Below, piece by piece: positions 34,975-43,245 of a stretch of DNA of 64,000 nt. Numbering within the stretch: position 1 is the first letter of the stretch; the number at the start of each line of letters is the position of its first letter. The notes under the pieces were generated by a model. The model was given only the letters and a program-made list of their open reading frames with translations, ran no database searches and had not been told where the DNA came from. This DNA is from Candidatus Peregrinibacteria bacterium GW2011_GWF2_43_17 (GTDB taxonomy: Bacteria > Patescibacteriota > Gracilibacteria > UBA1369 > UBA12470). Where the stretch lies: the NCBI GenBank assembly GCA_000999315.1, contig LCFW01000007.1:1-64000 (forward strand). Direction: 5' to 3'. A program made the translations under genes and the position numbers.

Positions 34975-36861
34975 TCATCCACGACTCTCCGTTCTATCCA
35001 CAATTAAATCTATCTCTTTCTGCGTCAAGGCACCGGCCGCCGCTTCGGCCAAAAAAGTGTCAACTTCGATAGTCGAAAAAACTCCAGTCCGTTCGACTTC
35101 ATACAGTTGATGAAAAGTTGTTATATCCGAAGGTGGAACCCATCCGCCATAACTTGCAACCATGTCTCGCAACTGCCGGTACATTCGCGAATTGTTTTCC
35201 ATTCTTTCAAGCGATCCTTCCAAAATATCATCATTTGCCGCCAACATTTTATGAGTTTTTTCGATCACGGCACGAACATCATCTTTGCCAACCACATCTT
35301 CCGCCGCATCCCAAACGGTCCCATAATGTCGCACCTCGTCCTCGCCAACATCAGCAACAATCTTTTCAGGAGTTTTGGCAACAACCGTCGGAACAATTGG
35401 CGGATCGGCATCATGCGATTTATTCGGCAAAAGAACGGCTACGCAAAGAGCCGCAATACCGGTAACCGCCATAGCGAACCTTCGTAATCCCTTCTTCGGT
35501 TTTTCAATAGGCATAACGAATTCTCGCGAACAACTTGCGCCATCGAATATCGGAATAACTTTTTCGGGAATACCGCTATCGGCAACAAACAATCTTGCCA
35601 CGCCGTTATCGACAGGGATCTCGCCGCTCATTTCAACCTCTTTATCACCGGGAACATCAGGAACAAGCCCCTTCCGAATCTCATTAAAAGGACTTACGGC
35701 TATCATATTAGCCGCACCGGCAAAAGCATCTAGCAAAGATCTATGAGCTCCGGCGAAACATTTCAAAGGGCTATCGCAATTCGAATCATCATATCCGGCA
35801 CCACTACAATTTTTATAAACGCCTTCGTAAACGGCATAAATACAACTACGCATTCGGGAAGCATCGGCAAACGCACAACAAGAACTACCGCTAATTGCGT
35901 TGTCCAACTTGTCAAACTCACTAAGAACTTCATGCAGCCCCACCAGCAATGCCGGAGAATTCACCTTTATGACATCGAGTGAAAACGTAACAGAATCGGC
36001 AATATACCTCCACCAAGCCTGTTGCATATCACGACCGGCCGTCACCCTAACAAATTCGGCAACATCGTGAAGCATTCCTAGGGCACTTTCTATAAATTTT
36101 ACACGCTCACCGCTATTCACGTACAACGTCACGCGCTCATTCACGGGCTTATCCATATATCCTTCCGGTACGGACCCGTCTACGCTATCTTCACCTTCAA
36201 TCAAAACTTCATCATCTTCAACAATCCGAATCCCCGACCCGCCAACATCCTCGCAATTCGGTTTCACGGCTCTTATATCGGATACCCCCGCATCTTCAGC
36301 ATGCACAAGCCTCCGCTCATAATCACTTATGGCGGCTGGCAAACCGAGTCTTTCACGAGCCTCTTTATGCCTTTGTTGCAAATTTCCAAGCCGACCTTCG
36401 ACAATATCCATCCCGGAATCTATAAAACAAGATGCGGCATCCTTTAAAATCGGTTGGACCCCATTCATAAAACCATTAAAAAGATCGCAATACGCGTAAT
36501 CCACATATTTCGGAGGGATAAGCGCCTTCCCATGCTCATAATATTTTCTTACTCCGACATAAAACCCTTCCAAAATCTCAAAAATCACATTGTTCAAACG
36601 ACTCACCTCGCGCAGAGCACCACTCCTATCGATATCCCATATCGCCTCAATTCGCCTTTTCCCATGCTTTAAAACACCTTCGATTAATTCGATTTTATCA
36701 ATCATCAACCTGCTATTATGCGATCCGTCGCTATTTTCCAACCTGTACCGTTTCGGGATCCTCTCGGCAGCCAGCCTCAACTTAGCATTAAAATCATCTA
36801 GCCCAGCAACAACCCGGTCTTTCTGCAATTCCGACGAACCTTGTGTATCCAAAGCCATCAT
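34975..36861 (-). CDS. Large protein with one membrane helix, unknown function
   Basis: 628 residues. Residues 1-180 are helical and charged (FNAKLRLAAERIPKRYRLEN; EILEGFYVGVRKYYEHGKAL). An acidic linker follows, then a helical region with Cys (SGSSCCAFADASRMRSCIYA, NCDSPLKCFAGAHRS). A single membrane helix lies about 460-480 after a basic cluster (KPKKGLRRFAMAVTGIAALC). The C-terminal ~150 residues are again helical and probably outside. A large cytoplasmic part with one helix and a smaller outer part suggests a signalling or scaffold role; that is inference. The start may be either of two adjacent Met codons (MMALD). Confidence 0.7.
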   Translation of the reverse strand: MMALDTQGSSELQKDRVVAGLDDFNAKLRLAAERIPKRYRLENSDGSHNSRLMIDKIELIEGVLKHGKRRIEAIWDIDRSGALREVSRLNNVIFEILEGFYVGVRKYYEHGKALIPPKYVDYAYCDLFNGFMNGVQPILKDAASCFIDSGMDIVEGRLGNLQQRHKEARERLGLPAAISDYERRLVHAEDAGVSDIRAVKPNCEDVGGSGIRIVEDDEVLIEGEDSVDGSVPEGYMDKPVNERVTLYVNSGERVKFIESALGMLHDVAEFVRVTAGRDMQQAWWRYIADSVTFSLDVIKVNSPALLVGLHEVLSEFDKLDNAISGSSCCAFADASRMRSCIYAVYEGVYKNCSGAGYDDSNCDSPLKCFAGAHRSLLDAFAGAANMIAVSPFNEIRKGLVPDVPGDKEVEMSGEIPVDNGVARLFVADSGIPEKVIPIFDGASCSREFVMPIEKPKKGLRRFAMAVTGIAALCVAVLLPNKSHDADPPIVPTVVAKTPEKIVADVGEDEVRHYGTVWDAAEDVVGKDDVRAVIEKTHKMLAANDDILEGSLERMENNSRMYRQLRDMVASYGGWVPPSDITTFHQLYEVERTGVFSTIEVDTFLAEAAAGALTQKEIDLIVDRTESRG

Positions 36862-37147
36862 TTTTAGGTTAAATTACATCAGGCGAAAACTTATAAAACA
36901 GGTTGTTGAAAAAGTCAAGCCATTGCCGGGAAACATACCGGATCGCGTAAAAACAGCTGAAGGGAAACCTTTCGTGGAGTTTTCTTGAGCTTTTATACAT
37001 ATCTTCGCTACCTCATGTGAGCCTGCCTACCGGCAGGTAGACGTGTCATAGTCGTACTATCCGCAACGCTATATGGAGTTTTTGCATTCGCAAAAACAAA
37101 CTTGATAATATGGCCACTGGGATCGCTTCGCTTCCCGTGGCTGTTGA
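36862..37147. other. Intergenic stretch with several short palindromes
   Basis: No gene is seen. Palindromic pieces include CTGCCTACCGGCAG near 37024, TTTTTGCATTCGCAAAAA near 37078, and a stem GCCACTGGGA/TCCCGTGGC near 37112-37142. TCCGCAACGCTAT near 37060 resembles part of the hairpin-family core described at 46877-46975. The region leads straight into repeat copy A. Confidence 0.5.
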
Positions 37148-37283
37148 CAGACCGTCCGACAATGAAATTGGAGGACGGTCCTAAACAAGCGAAGGATTGA
37201 CGCGTAAAATGTTATTCTGTGCAACAGATAGCAAAAAGCATTGCGTGCGTTTTCTTAAAAAAGTTCATTGTCGAACAGCCTGG
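37148..37283 (+). mobile_element. MITE-like inverted-repeat element, copy A (136 bp)
   Basis: Almost identical to copy B at 39456-39598: one substitution (TCGAACA against TCGGACA) plus a 7-base difference in the middle. The ends CAGACCGTCCGACAATGAA and the complement of TTCATTGTCGAACAGCCTG form 19-bp imperfect inverted repeats bounded by CAG...CTG. The element holds no open frame of note. It lies beside the tRNA-Ser gene. No obvious target duplication is seen. Confidence 0.8.
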
Positions 37284-37320
37284 GCTTATAGGATGGGCCG
37301 TTCGCTTCGCTACCGGCCTG

Positions 37321-37410
37321 TGGCGGAGAGAAAGGGATTCGAACCCTTGTGCCGCTTTCGCGACAACACGCTTTCCAAGCGTGCGCCTTCAGCCACTCGG
37401 CCATCTCTCC
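37321..37410 (-). tRNA. tRNA-Ser (GGA)
   Basis: Reading the minus strand from 37410: acceptor GGAGAGA, D-arm with GGCCGAGTGGCTGAAGGC, anticodon stem-loop CACGCTTGGAAAGCGTG with anticodon GGA, a long variable arm (TTGTCGCGAAAGCGGCA) as expected for Ser, T-arm AGGGTTCGAATCCCT, the closing acceptor strand TCTCTCC, then G and an encoded CCA (37321-37323). Confidence 0.97.
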
Positions 37411-37449
37411 AAAATTGCGGAGTTTATCCTACCAAAAAGCCCGCATAAA

Positions 37450-37458
37450 TGGTATAAT
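37450..37458 (+). promoter_or_regulatory. Extended -10 promoter before the 354-aa gene
   Basis: TGGTATAAT, with TATAAT at 37453-37458, is 21 bases before the ATG at 37480. The following TTTAGATAAAA resembles the start region of the 480-aa gene at 58963. Confidence 0.65.
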
Positions 37459-37479
37459 ATTTAGATAAAATCACGAAAA

Positions 37480-38544
37480 ATGTTTTTTAAAGAAAAAAGA
37501 TTGGTGTGGGATACTCAGCTGGAAACGGGGCCGGTACGGCTGGAAACGACTTCGGAAAAAGAAGACGATCCCGATGAAGGAGCGAAAACCACCCCCGAAG
37601 AATCCGCGCAAAAAAAATCGGAAGCCCAAACTGCCGCCGAGACAGAAAGCATGGACGCGAGCAAGCAAGCCGACGAACTCGCGAGAACGACCGAACAAAC
37701 GACTTCGCCCACGCCCGAAACCGAATCTCCAGAACAAGAGGAGCCAACCCAAGCATACAAATGGCTCGAATCCACGGTTGGGAAATCATTGGCGAAAATA
37801 ATAGCCGTAGTTGCTGGTCTTTTCGGATTAAAAATATTTGGAAACGAAGATACGACAGCGCGCAAGGCCGCAGATAAACTCGTAGAAAAAAACAAAACCG
37901 AATATCAAGCCGTTATAATCGAACTCATTGGCCAGAAAAAACTTCCAGATAAAGTAATCATAAGCGATACCGACCCTGCCGTCCTGGCAACAGATTACGA
38001 CATCAAGACACCCGATGATTTAAAGGCTTTTTTTCAAGATAAAACTCCCCTCCACATCACGGAAGAAACCGACATTATTGATTATATGGAAATGATCGCA
38101 AAACAAGCCGCAGGGACGACGACCGCACCAGCAACACCGCAAGCTCCCGTCGAGAAGGCGGACACATCATCACCTTTCGACAGTAAGCCTCCAAGTGAAA
38201 TCGACTTATCGGCTCCCAACGCATGCGGAAGGTTCAAATTGAAAACGGGGGAAGAACTACGGATCACAAAATACTATATGGAAATCGGAGGGAAAAAATT
38301 CAAAGTGGAAGTCAAATTTGGATTTTGTATCGACCTCCAGTTTAATAAAATAACCCCGTCCACCGAAGGATTCTTAATCGGCATAGAAGCGGGGATGAAG
38401 AAAGAAAACATACCTTTCGACGAATCCAAGATGGCGCAACTGATACAAGGACTTTATCAAAAAAAGAGCTTGTCGTCTTTTGAACAAACCGCTTTAAACA
38501 AAAAAGGCGAAGAACACACATTCCTTTTCACCGCAATCGCCTAA
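37480..38544 (+). CDS. Protein of unknown function with a low-complexity N-terminus
   Basis: 354 residues. After [20 protein letters not shown] comes a Glu/Thr/Ala/Lys-rich disordered stretch (about 20-90), then a short hydrophobic segment about 103-118 ([19 protein letters not shown]) that may be a membrane anchor or buried helix. A helical region follows, then a Thr/Pro/Ala linker (about 205-235) and a C-terminal domain (about 240-350, [20 protein letters not shown] ... [20 protein letters not shown]). No family is recognised. It has its own promoter, and its stop overlaps the end of the convergent rpmB gene by four bases. Confidence 0.7.
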   Translation: MFFKEKRLVWDTQLETGPVRLETTSEKEDDPDEGAKTTPEESAQKKSEAQTAAETESMDASKQADELARTTEQTTSPTPETESPEQEEPTQAYKWLESTVGKSLAKIIAVVAGLFGLKIFGNEDTTARKAADKLVEKNKTEYQAVIIELIGQKKLPDKVIISDTDPAVLATDYDIKTPDDLKAFFQDKTPLHITEETDIIDYMEMIAKQAAGTTTAPATPQAPVEKADTSSPFDSKPPSEIDLSAPNACGRFKLKTGEELRITKYYMEIGGKKFKVEVKFGFCIDLQFNKITPSTEGFLIGIEAGMKKENIPFDESKMAQLIQGLYQKKSLSSFEQTALNKKGEEHTFLFTAIA

Positions 38545-38735
38545 ACCTTCGACTTTCTCATCGTTCTCAAGCATCTCGTACAAATTCTGCCTGTCGAGAA
38601 ACTTTTTTTAACAGAATCGTAAACGCTTTTTTCAACAAGATTCGGGAGGAATCTTCTGTTTGTCTTCCTGTTGGAATGACTCACTGTATGACCTCCTGAA
38701 GGATGCTTCCCGCATTTTGTGCAAACTCTAGACAT
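38541..38735 (-). CDS. rpmB: 50S ribosomal protein bL28
   Basis: 64 residues: [33 protein letters not shown] and a C-terminal [20 protein letters not shown]. The [20 protein letters not shown] stretch is the bL28 signature, and two CxxC pairs (CTKC, CTRC) suggest a zinc ribbon. It assembles into the large ribosomal subunit. It is convergent with the 354-aa gene and its stop overlaps that gene's end by four bases. Confidence 0.95.
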   Translation of the reverse strand: MSRVCTKCGKHPSGGHTVSHSNRKTNRRFLPNLVEKSVYDSVKKSFSTGRICTRCLRTMRKSKV

Positions 38736-38812
38736 GGTATTAAATAAAAGTTAAGCTCTTTTAAGCAGGGAGAGTCTAATATGAGAAAACCTCATTTGCA
38801 AGCGAAAAAACC

Positions 38813-39442
38813 ATGGGCTTCATCTTCACAATCATAGCTTTTCTCATCGTCCTGACCATCCATGAATTTTCACATGCGTGGATGGCAAATCGTTTGGGCG
38901 ACCCGACCGCAAAATACGCCGGCAGAGTCACACTGAACCCAATGGCGCATCTCGACCTGATGGGCACTCTGCTTCTTATATTCATAGGCCTGGGTTGGGG
39001 CAAGCCGGTCCCCGTAGATCCAAGAAATTTCGAAAAGCCGATAAGAGACTCGGCGATTGTCGCCGCCGCGGGTCCCGCTTCAAATATCGTTTTGGCATTT
39101 GCAACGGCAATTCCTTACAAATACTTGATGACTTCGGGGTCTGAAAATTTAGCACTTCTCGGAGGATTTTTCGGAGCCGTTTTCCAACTTTCGCTTGTCC
39201 TTTTTATATTCAACTTTTTGCCATTCCCTCCTCTGGACGGCTCGAAAGTAGTAGGCTATTTCATGCCGATGAAATATCAAAGACAGTACCAAGAATTTCT
39301 ATATAACGGTCCGAAATACTTCATGATTTTCATGATCGTGGATATGTTTTTGATAGAAGAAATTCTCGGAGCATCAATCGTCTGGAGCGTCATTTCCTAC
39401 CTGTACGCAATAATCAGCACGGCGATTCTTTCTATTACTTAG
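38813..39442 (+). CDS. Site-2 protease family membrane metalloprotease (M50)
   Basis: 209 residues with four or more membrane helices. The zinc motif HEFSH (HExxH) is at residues 18-22 in TIHEFSHAWMANRLGDPTAK, followed by AGRVTLNPMAHLDLMGTLLL. The third zinc ligand lies in FLPFPPLDGSKVVGYF (the xDG motif). This is the short SREBP/SpoIVFB-like form without PDZ or CBS domains. Members cut membrane proteins inside the bilayer; the target is not known. Repeat copy B begins 13 bases after its stop. Confidence 0.92.
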   Translation: MGFIFTIIAFLIVLTIHEFSHAWMANRLGDPTAKYAGRVTLNPMAHLDLMGTLLLIFIGLGWGKPVPVDPRNFEKPIRDSAIVAAAGPASNIVLAFATAIPYKYLMTSGSENLALLGGFFGAVFQLSLVLFIFNFLPFPPLDGSKVVGYFMPMKYQRQYQEFLYNGPKYFMIFMIVDMFLIEEILGASIVWSVISYLYAIISTAILSIT

Positions 39443-39455
39443 CACAAGGAAACCT

Positions 39456-39598
39456 CAGACCGTCCGACAATGAAATTGGAGGACGGTCCTAAACAAGCGA
39501 AGGATTGACGCGTAAAATGTTATTCTGTGCAACAGATAGCAAAAAGCATTGTAAAAACAATGCGTTTTCTTAAAAAAGTTCATTGTCGGACAGCCTGG
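39456..39598 (+). mobile_element. MITE-like inverted-repeat element, copy B (143 bp)
   Basis: See copy A. This copy has the fuller middle: GCATTGTAAAAACAATGC forms a hairpin that is cut short in copy A by seven bases. An inner pair CCGTCC/GGACGG near the left end adds another stem. The two copies, in the same direction, flank a 2.2-kb block with tRNA-Ser, the 354-aa gene, rpmB and the M50 gene. Confidence 0.8.
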
Positions 39599-39617
39599 AA
39601 GTGCTTCTAAGCGCAAT

Positions 39618-39800
39618 TCACTCAAAGCCATTTGAAAAGACCCCGCTCTCCTCTTTAAGAAGAAAACGGGGTCTTTCCACGATGCCGCCGACCCAATAGA
39701 ACACAAAATCCTGGTAAACAGGTGGGATTTTGCACCTCAAGACCACGGTCCCGAGAAATATTAAAACCCCATAAATGAAAAGGTCGAGTTTGTGTTTCAA
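39618..39800 (-). CDS. Doubtful 60-aa membrane-like ORF
   Basis: MKHKLDLFIYGVLIFLGTVV is hydrophobic enough for one helix and a second weak one follows (VYQDFVFYWVGGIVERP). However, the frame covers the strong terminator-like hairpin at 39636-39676, which makes a real gene less likely. No start signals are seen. The rest of the gap between the M50 and murJ genes shows nothing further. Confidence 0.2.
   Translation of the reverse strand: MKHKLDLFIYGVLIFLGTVVLRCKIPPVYQDFVFYWVGGIVERPRFLLKEESGVFSNGFE
39636..39676 (+). terminator. Strong terminator hairpin
   Basis: AAAGACCCCG (39636-39645) pairs perfectly with CGGGGTCTTT (39667-39676), followed by a short pyrimidine run. It would end transcripts from the M50 gene. 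Confidence 0.75.
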
Positions 39801-39890
39801 AGATCAAAGCGAACATCACAGAAAGTACTTAGATTTATACAGCTCGTAAGGAACATAGTCAAATCACACAAAAAATGGTAATTAATCATC

Positions 39891-41294
39891 ATGCTCCAAA
39901 ATTTCGCCGCAAAATTTCGCCACAAAAAAGAAGAGGCCGGCGGAGTAAGAAATCTCATCCTGCACACTTCTTTCGCCCTCATGCTAACTTCAGGTACGAG
40001 TTATATGCTCGGCCTCATCCGCGACAAGATTTTCGCAAACAAATTCGGTGCCGGAGGAGAACTCGACATCTATAACGCATCATTCACGATCCCCGACTTA
40101 TTTCTGTCTGTTTTCGCAACCGCCGCTCTATCCGCCGCATTCGTCCCGATATTCGTCAAAATCAGAGAAAAGAGCGACAAAATCGCCATGGAATATGCGA
40201 GCAAGGTTTTATCATTTATTTTGACGGGGCTTCTTTGCGCGATAACCTTATACGCAATCTTTGTACCATTTTTCGTAGACTCGCTCGTGCCGGGCTTTAG
40301 CGCAGAGCAAAAAAGTAGTTATATTCTTTTGGTTCGACTGATGCTTTTGTCGCCATTGTTTTTTACCGTCAGCAACACGCTTGGCGGGATTTTGATAAGC
40401 ACAAAAGATTTTTTGTGGTACGGGATTTCGCCGGTTTTATACAACCTGGGAATTATTTTGGGAGCAACGGTTTTTTATGAAATTTTTGGTTTGCCGGGAT
40501 TGGTTTTGGGCACCATTACAGGAGGGGTTTTCCATATGAGTGCGCGACTGATCACGTCTTTCAAGAGAGGTTTTAGATTTAAAATTAATTTCAAAATAGA
40601 TCAAAACATCAAAGACACAATCAAACTCATGCTCCCGGCGATAATACCGTTGGCATTATGGCAAGTTTTATTAAATTGGTTCGTAAGACTGTCGTCGGAA
40701 CTGCCGGAAGGAAGCGTCACCGTCTATAATTTTTCGAGAAATTTTCAAAGCGCACTCGTAAGCCTCGTAGGAATTTCGATCGCCCTTGCTGCTTTTTCCG
40801 AACTGTCAAAATTATCCGCTGAAGGAAAAATCGAGGAGTTTAAAAAAGTCGTTCGCAAAAAAACAGTCTTTGTTTTCGGTTTTACGACGCTGGCCGCATT
40901 ATGCCTTGCTTTAGCCTCAAAACTCACGATCTCCATACTGCTCGGCGGAGGCGAATTCGGAGAAGAATCAGTGAAGCTTACCTCGTTGATGCTCGCCGTT
41001 TATTGCATCTCGATTCCGTTTGAAAGCCTGATGTATTTATTCGCGAAAGCCCATTACGCCCTCAAAAACACGCTTCGCCCTTCGCTGATTTACGCGTTTT
41101 CGATCTTGGTAATTATCGCTACGAGCGCAATTCTCAAAAATCACATCGGCATTTTTTCAATTCCCGTCTCATTCGCGATCGGCATGTGCTTGCAAGTTGT
41201 CGGACTGCACCTGTCTTTGAAGTTTCTGATGTCAAAACTCATAATCCCTGGCCAGATCCGCGAGTGGCGTGTGTCGCCCTCCGTCCACAAGTGA
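39891..41294 (+). CDS. murJ: Lipid II flippase MurJ
   Basis: 467 residues with about 13-14 membrane helices. The start ALMLTSGTSYMLGLIRDKIF and FGAGGELDIYNASFTIPDLF match the family's first helices (with the conserved GxxRD), and FVPIFVKIREKSDKIAMEYA and ASKLTISILLGGGEFGEESV are typical later motifs. It moves lipid II across the membrane for peptidoglycan synthesis, in line with the PBP and MurD genes. The 3' end overlaps the convergent 127-aa gene by 63 bases. ATG 39891; MLTSGTS further in is too late. Confidence 0.93.
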   Translation: MLQNFAAKFRHKKEEAGGVRNLILHTSFALMLTSGTSYMLGLIRDKIFANKFGAGGELDIYNASFTIPDLFLSVFATAALSAAFVPIFVKIREKSDKIAMEYASKVLSFILTGLLCAITLYAIFVPFFVDSLVPGFSAEQKSSYILLVRLMLLSPLFFTVSNTLGGILISTKDFLWYGISPVLYNLGIILGATVFYEIFGLPGLVLGTITGGVFHMSARLITSFKRGFRFKINFKIDQNIKDTIKLMLPAIIPLALWQVLLNWFVRLSSELPEGSVTVYNFSRNFQSALVSLVGISIALAAFSELSKLSAEGKIEEFKKVVRKKTVFVFGFTTLAALCLALASKLTISILLGGGEFGEESVKLTSLMLAVYCISIPFESLMYLFAKAHYALKNTLRPSLIYAFSILVIIATSAILKNHIGIFSIPVSFAIGMCLQVVGLHLSLKFLMSKLIIPGQIREWRVSPSVHK

Positions 41295-41615
41295 GGATTT
41301 CCTCTTTCGTCGCCCCTTCCCCGCCTTTCGTTCTTTTAATTTACATAAAACAACTTCTTCGACCATTTGCCTTATAATCAAAAAGTCCGCGATAACTCGC
41401 CAGTAATGCGGACGATCAACGTTCATTATACGTTCCAATGCTTTTATTTGACCGCCTCGTAAGGCTTCCAGGGTTCGCCTGGCAACCTCTTGTTCGTTCG
41501 ACGTAAATAATTCCGATTGCGACAAAACTTCAACCGCAAGATGAACAATAGTCTCCCTCAAGACAAGTTTCTCGGACAACATCCCTCTTTTTTCTTCTTC
41601 CGGCAAATGTTTCAT
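41232..41615 (-). CDS. Small helical protein of unknown function
   Basis: 127 residues: an amphipathic helical body (LVLRETIVHLAVEVLSQSEL, EVARRTLEALRGGQIKALER, WRVIADFLIIRQMVEEVVLC) and a very basic tail (KLKERKAGKGRRKRKSSLVD) that could bind nucleic acid. The C-terminal 21 codons overlap the end of murJ on the other strand, so the tail is constrained by both genes. It lies just downstream of the C39-like peptidase gene. No family recognised. Confidence 0.6.
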   Translation of the reverse strand: MKHLPEEEKRGMLSEKLVLRETIVHLAVEVLSQSELFTSNEQEVARRTLEALRGGQIKALERIMNVDRPHYWRVIADFLIIRQMVEEVVLCKLKERKAGKGRRKRKSSLVDGGRHTPLADLARDYEF

Positions 41616-41651
41616 ATGGGGTTTAAAAGAAAAGGAGTTGAGTTTATAGAT

Positions 41652-42476
41652 TTAATCCCCCGCTGTCAAAACCAAAACGTTTTTCTCCCCAAAACTAATA
41701 TCTATGTCGTCCCAATCGTGAAGTGCGTCCATAAGCACCTCGTGAGAATACTGATAATTGTGCCCGTTTCGCGTCCCAACATCGTTCGTGATTATATTCG
41801 AATCGTCAAACCCTTTCAAAACCATCATGTGATAAAGCGGCCCAAGCCCCGTATAATTCGGATTCCCAAGCAACCTGCCGGCAAAAGGCGCGACTATCGG
41901 ATTCCCTTTTGCAATCTCGACTTTCAAGTCATCTACCGTCGGATCTGTCAAAATCTCCCAATCGTCAAAGCCGTAATATCCGGTCAAAATCTCCGCCGTC
42001 TGCGCAATCGTTGTATGCTCATAAGAACCGAAATAAGAAGTTTCCCAATCGATAAGAGCTAAAAGCTCGGTATGAAATTCTTCTTTCGTCATGCTAATCC
42101 CGGAAACAAAATTATAAGCCAAAATCAAGCTCGCCTCCTCGCACGCCTCCTGATACGGCAGCGACCAATCGGCATAAGGCGCCTGAGAATAAAACTGAAT
42201 ATCGAGATTTATAGATCCGGAATAAGCCGAAATCGCGGGCTCCTCGATCTCTTCTTCCACGACTGGTGCCGACTTAGGAGTCTCAATTTCATCAAGTGAA
42301 ATCTCAACTATATCGCTATGTGTCACGTCGTACTGATAAGCGAAATACGCTTTTTTTGCCGCAACATACACGCCGCCCAAAAGAATGATCGCGAAAATCA
42401 AAATCAATAGAATTTTTAAAGTTTTCTTGTTAAACATCGGGGTTTTTAGTACTCTTTCTGCGCTCACTTGCTCCAT
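41652..42476 (-). CDS. Membrane-anchored C39-like cysteine peptidase
   Basis: 274 residues. A membrane helix near the N-terminus (KILLILIFAIILLGGVYVAA) is followed by a Glu-rich linker, then a papain-like domain: FYSQAPYADWSLPYQEACEE with the catalytic Cys in QEACEEASLIL, and the His region YHMMVLKGFDDSNIITNDVG. This is the peptidase_C39-like layout common in Patescibacteria. It should act outside the cell; the substrate is unknown. Starts: ATG 42476 or the later ATG at 42437 (MFNKKTLK), which gives a more usual signal anchor. It is divergent from tRNA-Thr, 19 bases away. Confidence 0.82.
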   Translation of the reverse strand: MEQVSAERVLKTPMFNKKTLKILLILIFAIILLGGVYVAAKKAYFAYQYDVTHSDIVEISLDEIETPKSAPVVEEEIEEPAISAYSGSINLDIQFYSQAPYADWSLPYQEACEEASLILAYNFVSGISMTKEEFHTELLALIDWETSYFGSYEHTTIAQTAEILTGYYGFDDWEILTDPTVDDLKVEIAKGNPIVAPFAGRLLGNPNYTGLGPLYHMMVLKGFDDSNIITNDVGTRNGHNYQYSHEVLMDALHDWDDIDISFGEKNVLVLTAGD

Positions 42477-42495
42477 ACTATCAAATAAAGGTCGC

Positions 42496-42571
42496 GCCGC
42501 GGTAGCTCAGTTGGTAGAGCACGTCCATGGTAAGGACGGGGTCACCGGTTCAATTCCGGTTCGCGGCTCCA
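42496..42571 (+). tRNA. tRNA-Thr (GGT)
   Basis: Acceptor GCCGCGG pairs with the closing strand before T-CCA; D-arm GCTCAGTTGGTAGAGC; anticodon stem-loop CGTCCATGGTAAGGACG with anticodon GGT; T-arm ACCGGTTCAATTCCGGT. CCA is encoded at 42569-42571. The 181-aa gene on the other strand ends inside its T-arm and acceptor. Confidence 0.97.
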
Positions 42572-43095
42572 CAGCTATTGAAAATCCTTTTGCAATCTAC
42601 ATGAAGTTCCATAGTTAAGGCTTCTTCGTTCGTAGAGATAAATTCCGGCTCCAGCTCCCACAAAGCCAGCTCTATAATATTCATCCAGAGCTCGAACACC
42701 TCCTCTTTCGTCTCCGAATTATCATCTGCGGCGGTCGTATCTTCTTCACAGTTCGCCTTTATCATGTCTGAAAACATATCCAGAAATTGATTGAAAAGAA
42801 CTCTGACCTCACGAGTTTGACCACCGATATCGTCAAGGAGTATCGGCACGCTTTCGTCACAAGCGCCCATGTTACCCTGCGGGACCAGTCTTCGCAAAAC
42901 GACTTCGAATATCGTCGTTATGGCAAATCCGAGAATTTTTTTTACGGACATCGTTCTCGCTTCACCATCGATTTCAATCAAATGATATAATACCAGAAAA
43001 TCCAGCTTTGCCAGGATGTTTCCAACAGCGGTTACTATCGCGGCTTCATTAAGCTTGTCCGGATATTTCAAGCGAGTATTTCTGAAAGTCTCCAT
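42550..43095 (-). CDS. Protein of unknown function
   Basis: 181 residues, mostly helical (NEAAIVTAVGNILAKLDFLV, KKILGFAITTIFEVVLRRLV, NQFLDMFSDMIKANC) with an acidic linker and a C-terminal helical part (EVFELWMNIIELALWELEPE). No signal peptide or motif. The last seven codons overlap the tRNA-Thr gene on the other strand, so the true end may be earlier in evolution but the frame is clear. I do not recognise it. Confidence 0.55.
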   Translation of the reverse strand: METFRNTRLKYPDKLNEAAIVTAVGNILAKLDFLVLYHLIEIDGEARTMSVKKILGFAITTIFEVVLRRLVPQGNMGACDESVPILLDDIGGQTREVRVLFNQFLDMFSDMIKANCEEDTTAADDNSETKEEVFELWMNIIELALWELEPEFISTNEEALTMELHVDCKRIFNSCGAANRN

Positions 43096-43216
43096 TTTTT
43101 GACTTTAAAGAACCGCATTTTATCGCTTTGTCCGGCTTATGCAAGCCGTTTAATCGCTTGCCTCCCGTTCGCTTTTGTTGTATCTTAACCAAGCCTCCCG
43201 CATTCCGTGTCTGCAG

Positions 43217-43244
43217 TCTACTATCTACAATCTACAGTCTATTC
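43217..43244 (+). repeat. Heptanucleotide array before the ABC exporter
   Basis: Four exact 7-mers TCTACTA, TCTACAA, TCTACAG, TCTATTC end one base before the ATG at 43246. They fill the place where a Shine-Dalgarno would be. Confidence 0.8.
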
Positions 43245-43245
43245 C

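Noticed and set aside
34793-34978. 61-codon minus-strand frame between two genes
   Set aside because: It overlaps the start of the 277-aa gene, has no domain look and no start signals.
37148-39598. Composite transposon made by the two inverted-repeat elements
   Set aside because: The block between holds only household genes (tRNA-Ser, rpmB, M50) and no transposase or recombinase.
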